Shown one piece after another: positions 47,241 through 59,104 of a stretch of 64,000 nucleotides of DNA. Under the pieces are notes generated by a model, which worked only from the letters and a program-made list of their open reading frames with translations, ran no database searches and was not told where the DNA came from. Both the position numbers and the translations under genes were made by a program. This stretch comes from Salvia splendens. Lineage: Eukaryota; Streptophyta; Magnoliopsida; Lamiales; Lamiaceae. The stretch covers positions 8,905,968-8,969,967 of the forward strand of contig NC_056051.1 in the NCBI RefSeq assembly GCF_004379255.2. The letters run 5' to 3'. Within the stretch, counting starts at the first letter, position 1; the number at the start of each line of letters is the position of its first letter.

Positions 47241-47860
47241 TCTTATATATGTGTTTACTTGGTCAACAAGCCAACGTTTTGAATTGAAATTACCCACACA
47301 CATACAATGTGTGATGTCTGTAATGTAATGGCATCGAAGAAAAGATCATTTTTGTCAGTAGAGCATCATAAGCATTGTTTTCTTGTGGAAATTCATTTAA
47401 AACTTAACTCTTTATATTTGGGTTTACTTGGCGAACAAGCAAGGCTTTTTAAACCAAATAACCCACAAACCCTAATTTATGATATCTATTATGTGATAGC
47501 ATGAAGATATGATCAATTTACTCTATACAACATCACAGTAATTGTCATATTTTAAAAGCTTATTCAAAGTAAAACTCTTATATATGCGTTTTCTTGACCA
47601 ATAAGCAAACGTGTTAAATCGAAATTGCCTACAAACGTACAGTGTGAGACTTCGGTAATGAAATGGCATCGAATACAAGATCATTTTGGTCAATAGAGTA
47701 TCATGGAAGTTCATTTAAAGCATAACTATTTAAATTTGGGTTTACTTGGCCAATAAGCAAACCATTTCAATCCAAACACAAACTTTCATTTTGGTAAATA
47801 TCAATACAGGATCGTTTAGGTTTATTGTCAAATTTTAAAAGCATATTCGAAGCATAACTA
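47241..47860 (+). repeat. Satellite block between Athila F and copia LTR fragment
   Basis: Nearly four units, including the type with GTGTGATGTCTGTAATG, matching 33070-33600 and 56320-56930 in order. It ends inside a unit at AAGCATAACTA. Confidence 0.92.
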
Positions 47861-48854
47861 ATTGTTATATTTTACATTTAATGGTTGTTTATTACATATT
47901 TAAATGTATAAGCAAACGTAACAAAGTCTAAGTCTTTGTTTTAGTAGACCGGTTGTGGGCGTCGTCCAATTTAAGGTAACACGGTCAGTTCTAAACAAAG
48001 AAAAATAAGAATTTCACAACCTAGATAGCCCTAGACTACCTATCGCGAAAGGTTGCAATGTCAGTCTGATTATTTCTAAGCCTTATTGAAATAATATAAC
48101 GTTGGAGTGGTATAGCACTGAATTGATCTAACAGCAAGACGAGTCTTTATGCTATCTACTGAAAGACGAGGTCTTGATAATTAATTTCTTAATCAATGTA
48201 CGTTATCATTGAGCATACGATATTGAGTATCTACTACTTTGACTTACCAAAGGTGCGGGTTTTTCGTCACACAACGATCCAGGTATATTGGGTAGTGGTG
48301 ATCATTATCTAGCGGTGCTAGGATTGCTATTACATTGAATCGTGCGCGAGGAGAGTCTCGTTTGATAACATCCACAAGAGGAGCTCGAAACAAGGTTTTA
48401 TTATTCAGAACCTAGCTAGTTAGAGTTTAATTACTCTATGAATAATAAATAAAAGTTTCTTGCTAAGTCCACTCTAGGAGATTAAAATATGTTAATTAAT
48501 TAAGTCAATAGCAGACAATAATTAATTAATGGATGTTTCTATCTTAAGCGCGGGAAATTAATTAAATGCAATTAAAGGAAACCCGGAATACTTGTAATTT
48601 CGAATTTGGAAGGCAGTGCAATATTACTTCTGTAGTGGCTGCTTGTAATATTCCAATATAAGCTTATATTAAATTGTGGGTTCAATTTAATTAGTAAAAA
48701 GCTAATTGGGAAAGGCATGATCCAAATTCATCCTTAGATCCCTGACTGGGCCCAATATGTGACTTATATAAATAGGAGAATAAAGGAGACAGAAAATACA
48801 CTTTTTCTATCAAAATTTTCGTCCCCCTCTAGAGAGAGAGAGTTCGAAAGTTGA
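47861..48854 (+). repeat. Copia B-type LTR fragment, opposite strand
   Basis: About 990 bp matching the copia B LTR (reverse complement of about 18290-19275 and 24510-25490), e.g. GTAGACCGGTTGTGGGCGTC and AATTAATGGATGTTTCTATC. Both termini are missing. The right end is interrupted by gypsy C within the GAGAGAGAGAGTTCGAAAG tract. Confidence 0.9.
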
Positions 48855-51848
48855 TGTAGCACCCCGGAAAATTTTTGACTTTTTTTATTTGATGGCTTAT
48901 TTTCGTTTTATTAATGTGGATGTTGATTTGGAAATGCATTTTTGGAAATTGATTTCTATGAGGTTGTGTTAACGATGTGAAATTAATGGTTGAGAGTTAT
49001 GTGGAATAATATGATATGTTTTCCAATGGGCGGGATTTAATTAAATAGGATCATGCATATTTGTGCCAGTTACCTTATTCAAATTCTTTTCGGCATTTCT
49101 ATTTATTGGAAGTAATATCTTCTTTCTTGGATTTATTTAATTATTTTGGGATATTTATCCAAATTAAATCCAAAACCAAAATATTCTTATTTATTTTTCC
49201 ATGATTTTTGAAATCTCCTATTTTTTGGAGAGGAGAAATTAAGTATTCTATAATTGATTTCTTACTTATTTCTTTCCATGAATGAATTGGAATATTCTAG
49301 CCAATCTTGCCTTACTTTATTCTATTATAGATTTGGAAATTTTTCTGGTGGGAGGAACCTTAAACCACACGCCTACTTCTCATTATTTTTGGAGGATTTT
49401 ACAAATTTCTCTACTCCGTATCTACTCCGTGAAATACCAAATTAAATCATAAGCTAATTAAATAGCTATGATTTTAAAAAATCCTCCCCTTATTTCTCCC
49501 CATAATTCACGCCTCCCCCCCCCCAAAAAAAATCTCTCAAATCTTTATTTGATTTATTCTCCCAAATCTTCAATTAATTGTGGGATATATTATTTCCTAA
49601 CTCTATAAATAAAACCAAAAACCTAACCCTAAACCCATCTCACACGCCTCCTTCTCAAATCACACGCCCCTCCCCTTGCTCCATCTTCTCCCACACTTGT
49701 TTTTCTACTCTACTCAAGATCCTTTCGATTCGCCAAGAGTTTGTTGAAGAATCAAGAGTTATATTCGTTTCTACCGATTGTTTCGTTCAAGAAAGGTACA
49801 ATCAAACCTCTATTCTTCATTCCTCTTCATCCAAACATTCTTTCGACTCCCTACATGCATATAGTGAGTGTAGGAATCATAGATCGCAAAATTAATCGGT
49901 GGGAATTTGTGTTTGCATGAGAACTTTGATGAATATGCGATTTTGAATGAGTTCATGTGAAGTTTGATTTGAATCTTTGGTGAACGATGTGAGTTTATAT
50001 GCAAACATGGTTATGAGAACCTTTTTAAGCATGATTGTGTATTATAAGCATGAAAAATTTGTATTTGGATGAATGAAGAATAAACCCTAAATTCGAATTT
50101 GTAAGCCTGAAATCTGTGACGTTCGAACAACGGTTTCTGATGTGTAATTGACCTATCAAACGAACGAATTTTGACATGCAATTTTTACTGAATAAACTTC
50201 TAGGTGTTTTCCGTGTCTCGTGTGAATTTCAGCCCTTTTTATCGAAAAATAAATTTTTAATAAATTTTTTAAGTTGACTGCGCAAATCAGCCAGAAACCT
50301 GTGTTCTCGCCAAGAATGTTTCGTTTTCTTTTTGACTAACCAAATGACCTCCGATTGATGTGATTCTTGAACTATATGAAACTTTGAAGTGTCTTCTAAG
50401 TCGTGTAAAGTTTTCAGCCTTTTTAGGCATTGGATGAATTTATGGTAAAGTTTTCAAATAAACTGCGCAGTGCTGTTAGAAATTTTATGTTCCGACCAGA
50501 GAGTTTAATTATTGATTTGACTGACTAAACGACGTGATTTCAGTGTGAAAATTTGTCAGGATGAACTTGAATGTGTATTCTGTATTGTGACCAAAATTTA
50601 GCTTCATATGAGGTCGGGTGAATATTTAGTGATTTTTATAAAACGGTCACGCAGTTCTGCCAGTTTTCTGCTTTGATAAAAGGATATTTATTTTCAAGTT
50701 TAAAAGTATTATATGATGCATGTATATCCAAGGAACGTGTTTGATGATGTGATCGCGTGAGATACGTTGAAATATACTATGGTGTGTTTTTCCATCTTTG
50801 TGACGAACGTTGGGTTGGGTAATTTTGAGAGAACGGTGAAAGAAACGATAGGACATGCATGGTAATATGTTTTTGTGGAAGGCTGACTTGTGTTGTCGTT
50901 GACAAGGGTGATTGTGTATTCGTTAACTCAAGGAACGAGAGTTGCCATAAGTTGGATTGTGAATTGTTAAGCGGACGAGGTGGTCTTTCTTTTCAAACCT
51001 CTTTATTTTTCCGAAAATATGATGTGGTGTTATAAGGGTGGTTTAAAGTGTTATGTTATGCCATGATTGTTTTGATGTTGAGAGTGTTGCCTGATGTCTA
51101 GTTCGTTTGAGCTTGCTCCGTTAGGCTATAGAGCTATGTGTGAAACGAATTCAGGTCTAAGTAGGGCCGCAAACCCTATCAGGCTGTGTACACAGGTAGG
51201 ATCGGGAGCTGTCCTTGCTAGTCGGTCGGTCTCGTGGGCGAATAGTGTGGCCACACTTTCGTCGCACTATGGTAAGAGGATGTGATTGATTGATTGTGGA
51301 GAAAGTGGTGAGATTGTTTTGACTGACCAGTCTACGAAAATGTTTTGTGATACTCGATGATATTCTTTTCTAAAATATTAAAACTCGAGTTCACTATGGT
51401 ATGGATGACATAACTGTTATAAAATGTTTTCGGCATGAGCCCATTGAGTACAACAAGTACTCAGCCCTGCATATCCTTTTTCTTTATGTGCAGGTTGAGG
51501 GGTGATGTTGCGGCGGATGTTGAGTGAGCTTTAGGAATTCCCGGATGCGTCGTGTCTTCAAACATGGGCGTCATCCTATGACTCTCCTCTGATACTTGTT
51601 TTTCCGCTACCGTGTTTCGTATCGTTCTTGTTAAAGTCTTTCGTTTTGCCCTACACTACTTTTTAACATTATTTACCTTTAGATATTAACCCGCTCCTTA
51701 ATTGTTTAATCGATTAAAACTCTTCTTTTGAAGCTTTGTTTAAGATGTTGTCTTTCATTGCTTTCCCCTTTTTCTCCCCTGCTCCTTCATCCCTTCCCTA
51801 GTCACGATTTCCCCGTCTTTACTATCCTTAGTGAGGGCGGTCGTGACA
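48855..51848 (+). repeat. Gypsy C 5' LTR
   Basis: 2994 bp, TGTAGCACCCC...GGTCGTGACA. Its first 1752 bp match 53734-55486 nearly throughout, differing by scattered single bases. A C/A homopolymer run lies at 49506-49530. Confidence 0.92.
49603..49636 (+). promoter_or_regulatory. Predicted TATA box and telo-box, LTR C
   Basis: CTATAAATA at 49603-49611 followed by AACCCTAAACCC at 49625-49636 and a C/T-rich tract. The same pair is in the 3' LTR at 54482-54515. The position is consistent with the start of the element transcript, though not proven. Confidence 0.6.
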
Positions 51849-51851
51849 AAG

Positions 51852-51863
51852 TGGTATCAGAGC
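51852..51863 (+). promoter_or_regulatory. Gypsy C primer-binding site
   Basis: TGGTATCAGAGC, three bases after the LTR end, complementary to initiator tRNA-Met. Confidence 0.93.
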
Positions 51864-52458
51864 TTCGTTCTTTCGCTCTGGTCCGAGAGTCTTCTTTCAG
51901 TCTAAGTCTAGATCAGTACCCCTAGACTAGAAGTGTCACGAAGGCTGAACATCCGAAGCATCACGCTCAACCAAAGAAAGTGAGGTATGTTTAAGTTGTT
52001 GAAAGAATGCGAGATTGATGTATGAAATTGATGATGTTATGATGAGGATGTTTTGGCAAGTGTACGCATGTGAATAAACGTTATGTGCGAAGATGATAAT
52101 GTAGTGATATGATTATGGGGGACATGAGCATGATTGGCATGATAATCTAAACCCGTGTTATATGTGTGAAAATGATATTGTGATAGTGTGATTATGTGGA
52201 ATATGAACATGATTGGCAAGATGATCTAAGCACGTGTTGTGTGTGCGAATATAATATTGTTATGGTATGATTATGTGAGACATGAGCAAGATTGGTATGA
52301 TGACTTAAGTATGTGTTATGTGTGAAAGTACTACGACGTAAGCATGTGAACATAGGAAGCCTTAGGGCGGCCTCAAATTTGGTGATGCGTGACGAACCCT
52401 AGATTTATCACAAATAACGAGATAGAATATATGTTGGAAAACCTTCGTCTTCGCGTAA
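51864..52458 (+). other. Gypsy C 5' leader with 79-bp repeats
   Basis: Non-coding. The GAGCATGATTGGCATGAT motif recurs at 52129, 52208 and 52287, exactly 79 bp apart, in three diverged tandem units (~52090-52325). The first ~120 bases match the leaders of E and D. Confidence 0.8.
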
Positions 52459-53650
52459 ATGGCACGGATAAAACAACCCGCATATAAGGGCGCCCAATAT
52501 AACGTCAGAGTGCGACGAATGCAAGGAAGTTACAATTTTGATAACAACGATGCTAACTTGTCTTTTGGACCAGAATGCCACCAAGATGCAGACGTGGCCC
52601 ACAAGTGGAGAACGACATGGAGGAACAATCAGAGGGAAGTGTCGGGAATCAACCCCCTCCTCCACCACCACCCCCACCTCAACCTCAAGAGAGAGAATAC
52701 ATTAAGGCCTTCCGAAAGGAAAACCCTCCAAAGTTTGACGGACTGGGAGAGCCCCCGAAGGCAGAGGCTTGGATACGCGACCTCGAGGGTATTTTTGACT
52801 TCATGGGATGCACCGATAGGGAACGTCTAGCTTGCGTGACGTATCAACTGACTGGACCTGCCGATTTTTTGTGGGAAACTAAACGACGAACTATGAACCC
52901 TGCCCGCCACGAGGCGCTCACATGGGAAGAATTCAAGGAAGAGGTGTACGACAAGTACATTCCCATGAGATATAGACGGGCGAAGATAGTGGAGTTCCAC
53001 ACCCTGAAACAGGGAAACATGACGGTGACGGAGTACGACCGTGCTCTTTGTGAAATGACCTGATATGCGCCCGAGTTAGTGGACACCGATGAGAAGATGG
53101 CCGCAAAATTCTGTTCTGGCCTTAGACACGAGATAAGGGTAGCCGTGGCCAGCCGCAGAGGAATCTCGTACTCCGAAATTTTGAGTTGCGCTTTAGATGT
53201 GGAAGAAGCACTACCAAAGGACGAGACGACGGTGAATCCTACACCACCAACACCTCAACCGAACTATCGAGACAAGAGGAAGTGGGAAGACATCCGAGCT
53301 CCTTATGACAACAAGCGACACCGTTCTACTTTCCGCCAGACGCAAGACTATGACCGGCAAGCCATGCCATAGCCGAGAGGGAATCAACAGAAGGCACCCC
53401 ACTGCAACCGGTGTTCCAAGTACCACTTTGGCGAGTGTAGAGCTGGAGGCATCCGGTGCTTCACTTGTGGTGGAAATGGACATATGTCTCGAGAGTGCCC
53501 GAATAACAACAAAGGAGGAATGTGGAATAGGCAGGGACATGGGGAACAACAGCAACAACCACAACCCATTCGACAGGTGGCCCCACAGCAAGCAAGAGCG
53601 TACGCGCTGAAAGGAAATGAAGGGCAGGAACAGCAAACCGACATGGATTG
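52459..53650 (+). pseudogene. Gypsy C gag with CCHC knuckles
   Basis: Starts MARIKQPAYKG at 52459, shifts frame near 52570, then continues from 52575. A proline run is followed by the Retrotrans_gag domain (PPKFDGLGEPPKAEAWIRDL, YQLTGPADFLW, TWEEFKEEVYDKYIP, LKQGNMTVTEYDRAL). A TGA lies at 53061-53063, the same frame resumes (FCSGLRHEIRVAVA), and a TAG lies at 53370-53372. A first cysteine cluster CNRCSKYHFGEC and a CX2CX4HX4C knuckle (CFTCGGNGHMSREC) come next. It ends TDMD just after AYALKGNEG, where protease normally begins. Gag here would shape a virus-like particle. The two stops make this copy defective. Confidence 0.88.
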
Positions 53651-53720
53651 ATGGGATGAAAGAGAAGTACCCCGAATAGTTTATGGAAGACGACTAAAAT
53701 TTCGAGACGAAATTTCTGTT

Positions 53721-53733
53721 AAGAGGGGAAGGA
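53721..53733 (+). promoter_or_regulatory. Gypsy C polypurine tract
   Basis: AAGAGGGGAAGGA, directly before the 3' LTR and preceded by TTCGAGACGAAATTTCTGTT. The latter is typical of the pol 3' end/PPT context of Tekay/Del-type elements. It shows the 3' end is authentic although pol is gone. Confidence 0.88.
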
Positions 53734-55486
53734 TATAGCACCCCGGAAAATTTTTCACTTTTTTTATTTGATGGCTTATTTTCGTTTTATTAATGTGGAT
53801 GTTGATTTGGAAATGCATTTTTTGAAATTGATTTCTATGAGGTTGTGTTAACGATGTGAAATTAATGGTTGAGAGTTATGTGGAATAATATGATATGTTT
53901 TCCAATGGGCGGGATTTAATTAAATAGGATCATGCATATTTGTGCCAGTTACCTTATTCAAATTCTTTTCGGCATTTCTATTTATTGGAAGTAATATCTT
54001 CTTTCTTGGATTTATTTAATTATTTTAGGATATTTATCCAAATTAAATCCAAAACCAAAATATTCTTATTTATTTTTCCATGATTTTCGAAATCTCCTAT
54101 TTTTGGGAGAGGATAAATTAAGTATTCTATAATTGATTTCTTACGTATTTCTTTCCATGAATGAATTGGAATATTCTAGCCAATCTTGCCTTACTTTATT
54201 CTATTAAAGATTTGGAAATTTTTCTTGTGGGAGGAACCTTAAACCACACGCCTACTTCTCATTATTTTTGGAGGATTTTACAAATTTTTCTACTCCGTAT
54301 CTATCCGTGAAATACCAAATTAAATCATAAGCTAATTAAATAGCTATGATTTTTAAAAATCCTCCCCTTATTTCTCCCCATAATTCACGCCTCCCCCCCC
54401 CAAAAAAAAAATCTCTCAAATCTTTATTTGATTTATTCTCCCAAATCTTCAATTAATTGTGGGATATATTATTTCCTAACTCTATAAATATAACCAAAAA
54501 CCTAACCCTAAACCCATCTCACACGCCTCCCTCTCAAATCACACGCCCCTCCCCTTGCTCCATCTTCTCCCACACTTGTTTTTCTACTCTACTCAAGATC
54601 CTTTCGATTCACCAAGAGTTTGTTGAAGAATCAAGAGTTATATTCGTTTCTACCGATTGTTTCGTTCAAGAAAGGTACAATCAAACCTCTATTCTTCATT
54701 CCTCTCCATCGAAACATTCTTTCGACTCCCTACATGCATATAGTGAGTGTAGGAATCATAGATCGCAAAATTAATCGGTGGGAATTTGGGTTTGCATGAG
54801 AACTCTGATGAATATGCGATTTTGAATGAGTTCATGTGAAGTTTGATTTGAATCTTTGGTGAATGATGTGAGTTTATGTGCAAACATGGTTATGAGAACC
54901 TTTTTAAGGATGACTGTGTAATATTAGCATGAAAAATTTGTATTTGGATGAATGAAGAAGAAACCCTAAATTCGAATTTGTAAGCCTGAAATCTGTGACG
55001 TTCGAACAACGGTTTCTGATGTGTAATTGACCTATCAAACGAACGAATTTTGACATGCAATTTTTACTGTATAAACTTCTGGGTGTTTTCCGTGTCTCGT
55101 GTGAATTTCAGCCCTTTTTATCGAAAAATGAATATTTAATAAATTTTTTAAGTTGACTGCGCAAATCAGCCAGAAACCTGTGTTCTCGCCAAGAATGTTT
55201 CGTTTTCTTTTTGACTAACCAAATGACCTCCGATTGATGAGATTCTTGAACTATATGAAACTTTGAAGTGTCTTCTAAGTCGTGTAAAGTTTTCAGCCTT
55301 TTTAGGCATTGGATGAATTTATGGTAAAGTTTTCAAATAAACTGCGCAGTGCTGTTAGAAATTTTATGTTCCGACCAGAGAGTTTAATTATTGATTTGAC
55401 TGACTAAACGACGTGATTTCAGTGTGAAAATTTGTCAGGATGAACTTGAATGTGTATTCTGTATTGTGACCAAAATTTAGCTTCAT
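53734..55486 (+). repeat. Gypsy C 3' LTR, truncated
   Basis: First 1753 bp of the LTR, starting TATAGCACCCC (TG to TA at the terminus). It diverges from the 5' copy exactly after TTTAGCTTCAT, where the L1 tail begins. Confidence 0.92.
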
Positions 55487-55902
55487 TGTATACAAGGGAT
55501 TCGGTGCCTTCTCGGGTAAAAGTGTTATGCAGGCTCGATCAGATGGGATGGCCGAATTTCCGGTTCTGAGGTTCGTTGATGTTGCAGGGGTTCTAATATC
55601 TTGCAGGGAGGTTGGTGAAGGAGGCGTCGTGCTGGTCCGGGGGTGGCGCTGGGGACTGAGGTGCTGGAAAGCTGGTGCTGGCTCGGTGATTGGAACGATG
55701 CGATGGAGCAGATGGTTTTTTGTTAGTTTAGTGTTGATGGTCTTTTAGTTGAATTTCCTTTTGTAATAGTTTTGTTGGTTGTGTCTTTTGCATGATCGTC
55801 CACTTTTGGGATGGTTGTTGTTTAAACTATTCGTTTTGATGATATATAGGGGATGAGGGTCCTACTCAACCCTCCACCGTGAAGGTGTTCGATAAAAAAA
55901 AA
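55487..55902 (+). mobile_element. Isolated L1 tail (3' end of ORF2 and 3' UTR)
   Basis: 416 bp nearly identical to 62048-62462: the last ~20 codons of the RNase H region (TRDSVPSRVKVLCRLD), 3' UTR and A run. It is followed by the same satellite sequence AGCAAATCATTTCAATCC and then ~1 kb of matching satellite. It is more likely part of a duplication of the LINE-2 end than a separate insertion. Confidence 0.9.
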
Positions 55903-57408
55903 AGCAAATCATTTCAATCCAAACACAAACTTTCCGTTTAATAAACATCAAGTTAGGATAGTTTAGGTCGATGTAACATCAAAGTTATTGTCAAATTTTA
56001 AAAGCATATTCGAATTATAACACTTATGCATGTGTGTTTACTTGGTCAACAAGCAAACGTTTTGAATCGAAATTGCCCACACACATACAATGTGAGATGT
56101 CTCTAATGTATTGACATCGAAGATAAGATCATTTTGGTTAATAAAGTACTACAACCATTCTTGTCTCGTGGAAATTCATTTAAGCTTAACTATTTAAATT
56201 TGGGTTTACTTGACCAATGAGCAAACCATTTCAATCCAAACACAAACTTTCATTTTGGTAAGCATCAATACAGGATCGTTTAGGTTTATTGTCAAATTTT
56301 AAAAGCATATTCGAAGTATAACTCTTATATATGTGTTTACTTGGTCAACAAGCCAACGTTTTGAATTGAAATTGCCCACACACATATAGTGTGTAATGTC
56401 TGTAATGTAATGGCATCGAAGAAAATATCATTTTTGTTAGTAGAGCATCATAAGCATTGTTTTTTTGTGGAAATTCATTTAAAACTTAACTCTTTATATT
56501 TGGGTTTACTTTGCAAACAAGCAAGCCTTTTTAAACCAAATAACCCACAAACTCTCATTTATGATATCTATTAGATGATAGCATGAAGATATGATCAATT
56601 TACTCTATACAACATCACAGTAATTGTCATATTTTAAAAGCTTATTCGAAGTAAAACTCTTATATATGCATTTTCGTGACCAATAAGCAAACGTGTTAAA
56701 TTGAAATTGCCTACAAACATACAATGTGAGACGTCTGTAATGAAATGGCATCGGATACAAGATCATTTTGGTCAATAGAGTATCGTGCAAGTTCATTTAA
56801 AGCATAACTATTTAAATTTGGTTTTACTTGGCCAATAAGCAAACTATTTCAATCCAAACACAAACTTTCATTTTGGTAAGCATTAATACAGGATCGTTTA
56901 GGTTTATTGTCAAATTTTAAAAGCATATTCGAAGCATAACTATTATATATGTGTTTACTTGGTCAACAAGCAAACGTTTTGAATTGAAATTGCCCACACA
57001 CATACAATGTGTGATGTCTGTAATGTAATGGCATCGAAGAAAAGATCATTTTGGTCAATAGAGCATCATAATCATTGTTATCTTGTGGATATTCGTTTAA
57101 AACATAACTCTTTATATTTGAGTTTATTTGGCGAACAAACAAGCCTTTTTAAACCAAATAACCCACAAACTCTCATTTACGATATCTATTTGGTGATAGC
57201 ATGAAGATAAGATCAATTTACTCTATAAAACATTACAGTAATTGTCATATTTCAAAAGCTTATTCGAAGTAAAACTCTTACATATGCATTTTCTTAACCA
57301 ATAAGCAAACGTGTTAAATCGAAATTGCCTACACACATACAATGTGAGACGTCTGTAATACAATGGCATTGAATACAAGATCTGTTTGGTCAATAGAGTA
57401 TCGTGAAA
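55903..57408 (+). repeat. Satellite block between L1 tail and LINE-2
   Basis: About nine units in the usual order. 55903-~56904 matches 62464-~63465 closely. 57000-57408 matches the 32140-32550 type. It ends inside a unit (AGTATCGTGAAAGTTCATTT) where LINE-2 begins. Confidence 0.92.
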
Positions 57409-58140
57409 GTTCATTTGGCTCGGGAATGAACTTTCTAGTGAGGTGTGCTACGCAAATGGTAATAGGGAGAAGCCCATGCGAAGGGAGTTCAAGAGGTCGG
57501 ATGAGAACGAAGAGCATCAGGAGGGAAGGGAGGAAGGGAATGGCTCGGGAATGTATGGAGAAGAGTGGAGTGAGGGGCTAGGTTAGAGGGGGGGGGAGGA
57601 GCAGGGGGGTGGGGAGTTTCTGCAACAAGGAAAGAGGCGTGGGAGAAGGAAGGGGAAGGGAGGTGGGGGAGCCTCGGGCCTGAAGGGGGAGATTCCTGGG
57701 GAAGGGGTTCATCGGGGTGGTCTCGAGGATAGAGGGAGAGGGAGTAGGATAGGGGTTCCTGGAGCCTCGGCCTTTTCTGCTTGGCCTGGTGGTCAGGATG
57801 GGAGACAAGGCGGTGTAAGGGAGCAGGTAGGGGGAGAGTTGGTTCGGGCAGAAAGAGGAGGATCTGGCCATGCATCTGGGAACAGATTTTCGGTTTTGAG
57901 TACTTTATCCTTGGAGTCAGAGGACATCTCCTTTGGACAGCGAGCAAGGGAGGCTAAGACGAAGATGCAATATTTAAAGATGAGTCCTAGTGGGAGGATG
58001 AGGAGGATAGGGAGAATGAGACCATGTTGGAGCAATCGGTGGATAAGAGGGGGGCTGACTTAGAATTGGAAAGGACGGTGGAGTAAAACTTTGTAAAAAA
58101 GGGAAGATTGAGTGAGGGGTTGCCTCGGCGATAGTTTCCC
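57409..58140 (+). pseudogene. LINE-2 ORF1 C-terminal remnant
   Basis: R/G/E-rich sequence after CYANG. Stops are frequent in every frame (first near 57580). It is strongly purine-rich, which produces misleading proline/serine-rich frames on the opposite strand. It ends where ORF2 begins. Confidence 0.6.
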
Positions 58141-59104
58141 ATGTCGCTTAATATTCTGATTTGGAATGCCCGGGGTGTGGCTAATGTAAACACTCAGAAC
58201 GTCATCAAGAGATTGGTGAAGGATAATAAGATCTCAATTTTGGCAATCATTGAGCCGCTTATCAGGCCTAAGCCTATCTTCTTCAGTAGGGTTTTTGGTC
58301 TGAGATTTAAGGGATCGAACATTAATGGACAGATTTGGGTGTTCGTTGCGGAAGGAATTGAGGTGGATGGGTGGGATGACTCGGAACAAATTTTTCATGG
58401 TAGATAAAGCCTCCCAACATTATCTGCCCCGATCTTTATTTCAGTGGCCTATGGGAAGTGCTCGAGGGAGGGAATAGTGGAAATGTGGACTAAGCTGAGA
58501 GAGTTGGCAGCAAGGTTAGATGGATGTCCTTGGTTGGTAGGAGGTAATTTCAACATATTTGTTTCACAGGAGGAGAGACAGGGAAGTATGAGGAGGCAAG
58601 GTAGGAAAATCAGGGAGATGATGGATTTTGCGGAGACAATTAGTGACTGTCAATTGCTAGATGTGGGTGCGGACGAACTCAAATTCACATGGGCAAGAGG
58701 GGAGACGTTTGAAAGTTAGATAGAGTGCTCCTTGGTGAGGGGTGGGCAAATGTCTTTGAGACGACTAGGGTAACCAATTTATCTAGGGTGCTCTCTGATC
58801 ATAGTCCTCTTTTGGTTGTCTGCCGAGTTCCGTGGCCTCGGGTTAAACCAACCTTTCGGTTTCAAAATATGTGGGTTCGTCATCATTTGTTTCTAAAGGA
58901 AGTGGAAAGGTGTTGGAGGGAGGAAACGGGAACTAAGGGCATGATTAATGTGCAAATCAAATTGAGCCGGCTTAAACGTAGCTTGAGGATCTGGAATCGA
59001 GTGGTCTTTGGCAATATTTTTGAAAGGCTAAAAGAAGCTGAGATGGGGCTAAGGAGGCTGCAGAGAAGTATGAACAGAACCCTTGCCCTGATCTTCGGTC
59101 AGAA
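58141..59104 (+). pseudogene. LINE-2 ORF2 endonuclease domain
   Basis: Starts MSLNILIWNARGVANVN at 58141. The catalytic glutamate is present (AIIEPL, ~58240) and SDHSPL is intact (~58794-58811). The GDFN motif reads GNFN at 58543-58554, a D-to-N change at a metal-binding position. Stops near 58407 and 58717 and frameshifts split it into three pieces (58141-58407, 58444-58719, 58725-59108). The lesions differ from those of LINE-1. Confidence 0.88.

Larger units (their letters stand above)
48855..55486 (+). mobile_element. Gypsy element C: gag-only, pol-less LTR retrotransposon
   Basis: Plus strand. It has a 2994-bp 5' LTR, PBS, leader, gag with two zinc knuckles, then directly the 3' purine tract and a 3' LTR (truncated after 1753 bp). 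Less than 90 bp separates the end of gag from the purine tract, so protease, RT, RNase H and integrase are absent. The layout matches published TR-GAG non-autonomous elements of plants. The LTR copies are very similar, which implies recent insertion. The 3' LTR is cut by an L1 tail. Confidence 0.88.

Noticed and set aside
55527..55748. 73-codon frame MQARSDGMAEF (also at 62088)
   Set aside because: Lies in a shifted phase over the end of the LINE RNase H frame and the 3' UTR; it is duplicated with it.
57489..57947. Long proline/serine-rich minus-strand frames opposite LINE-2 ORF1
   Set aside because: They are the complement of a purine-rich ORF1 tail. Low complexity only.
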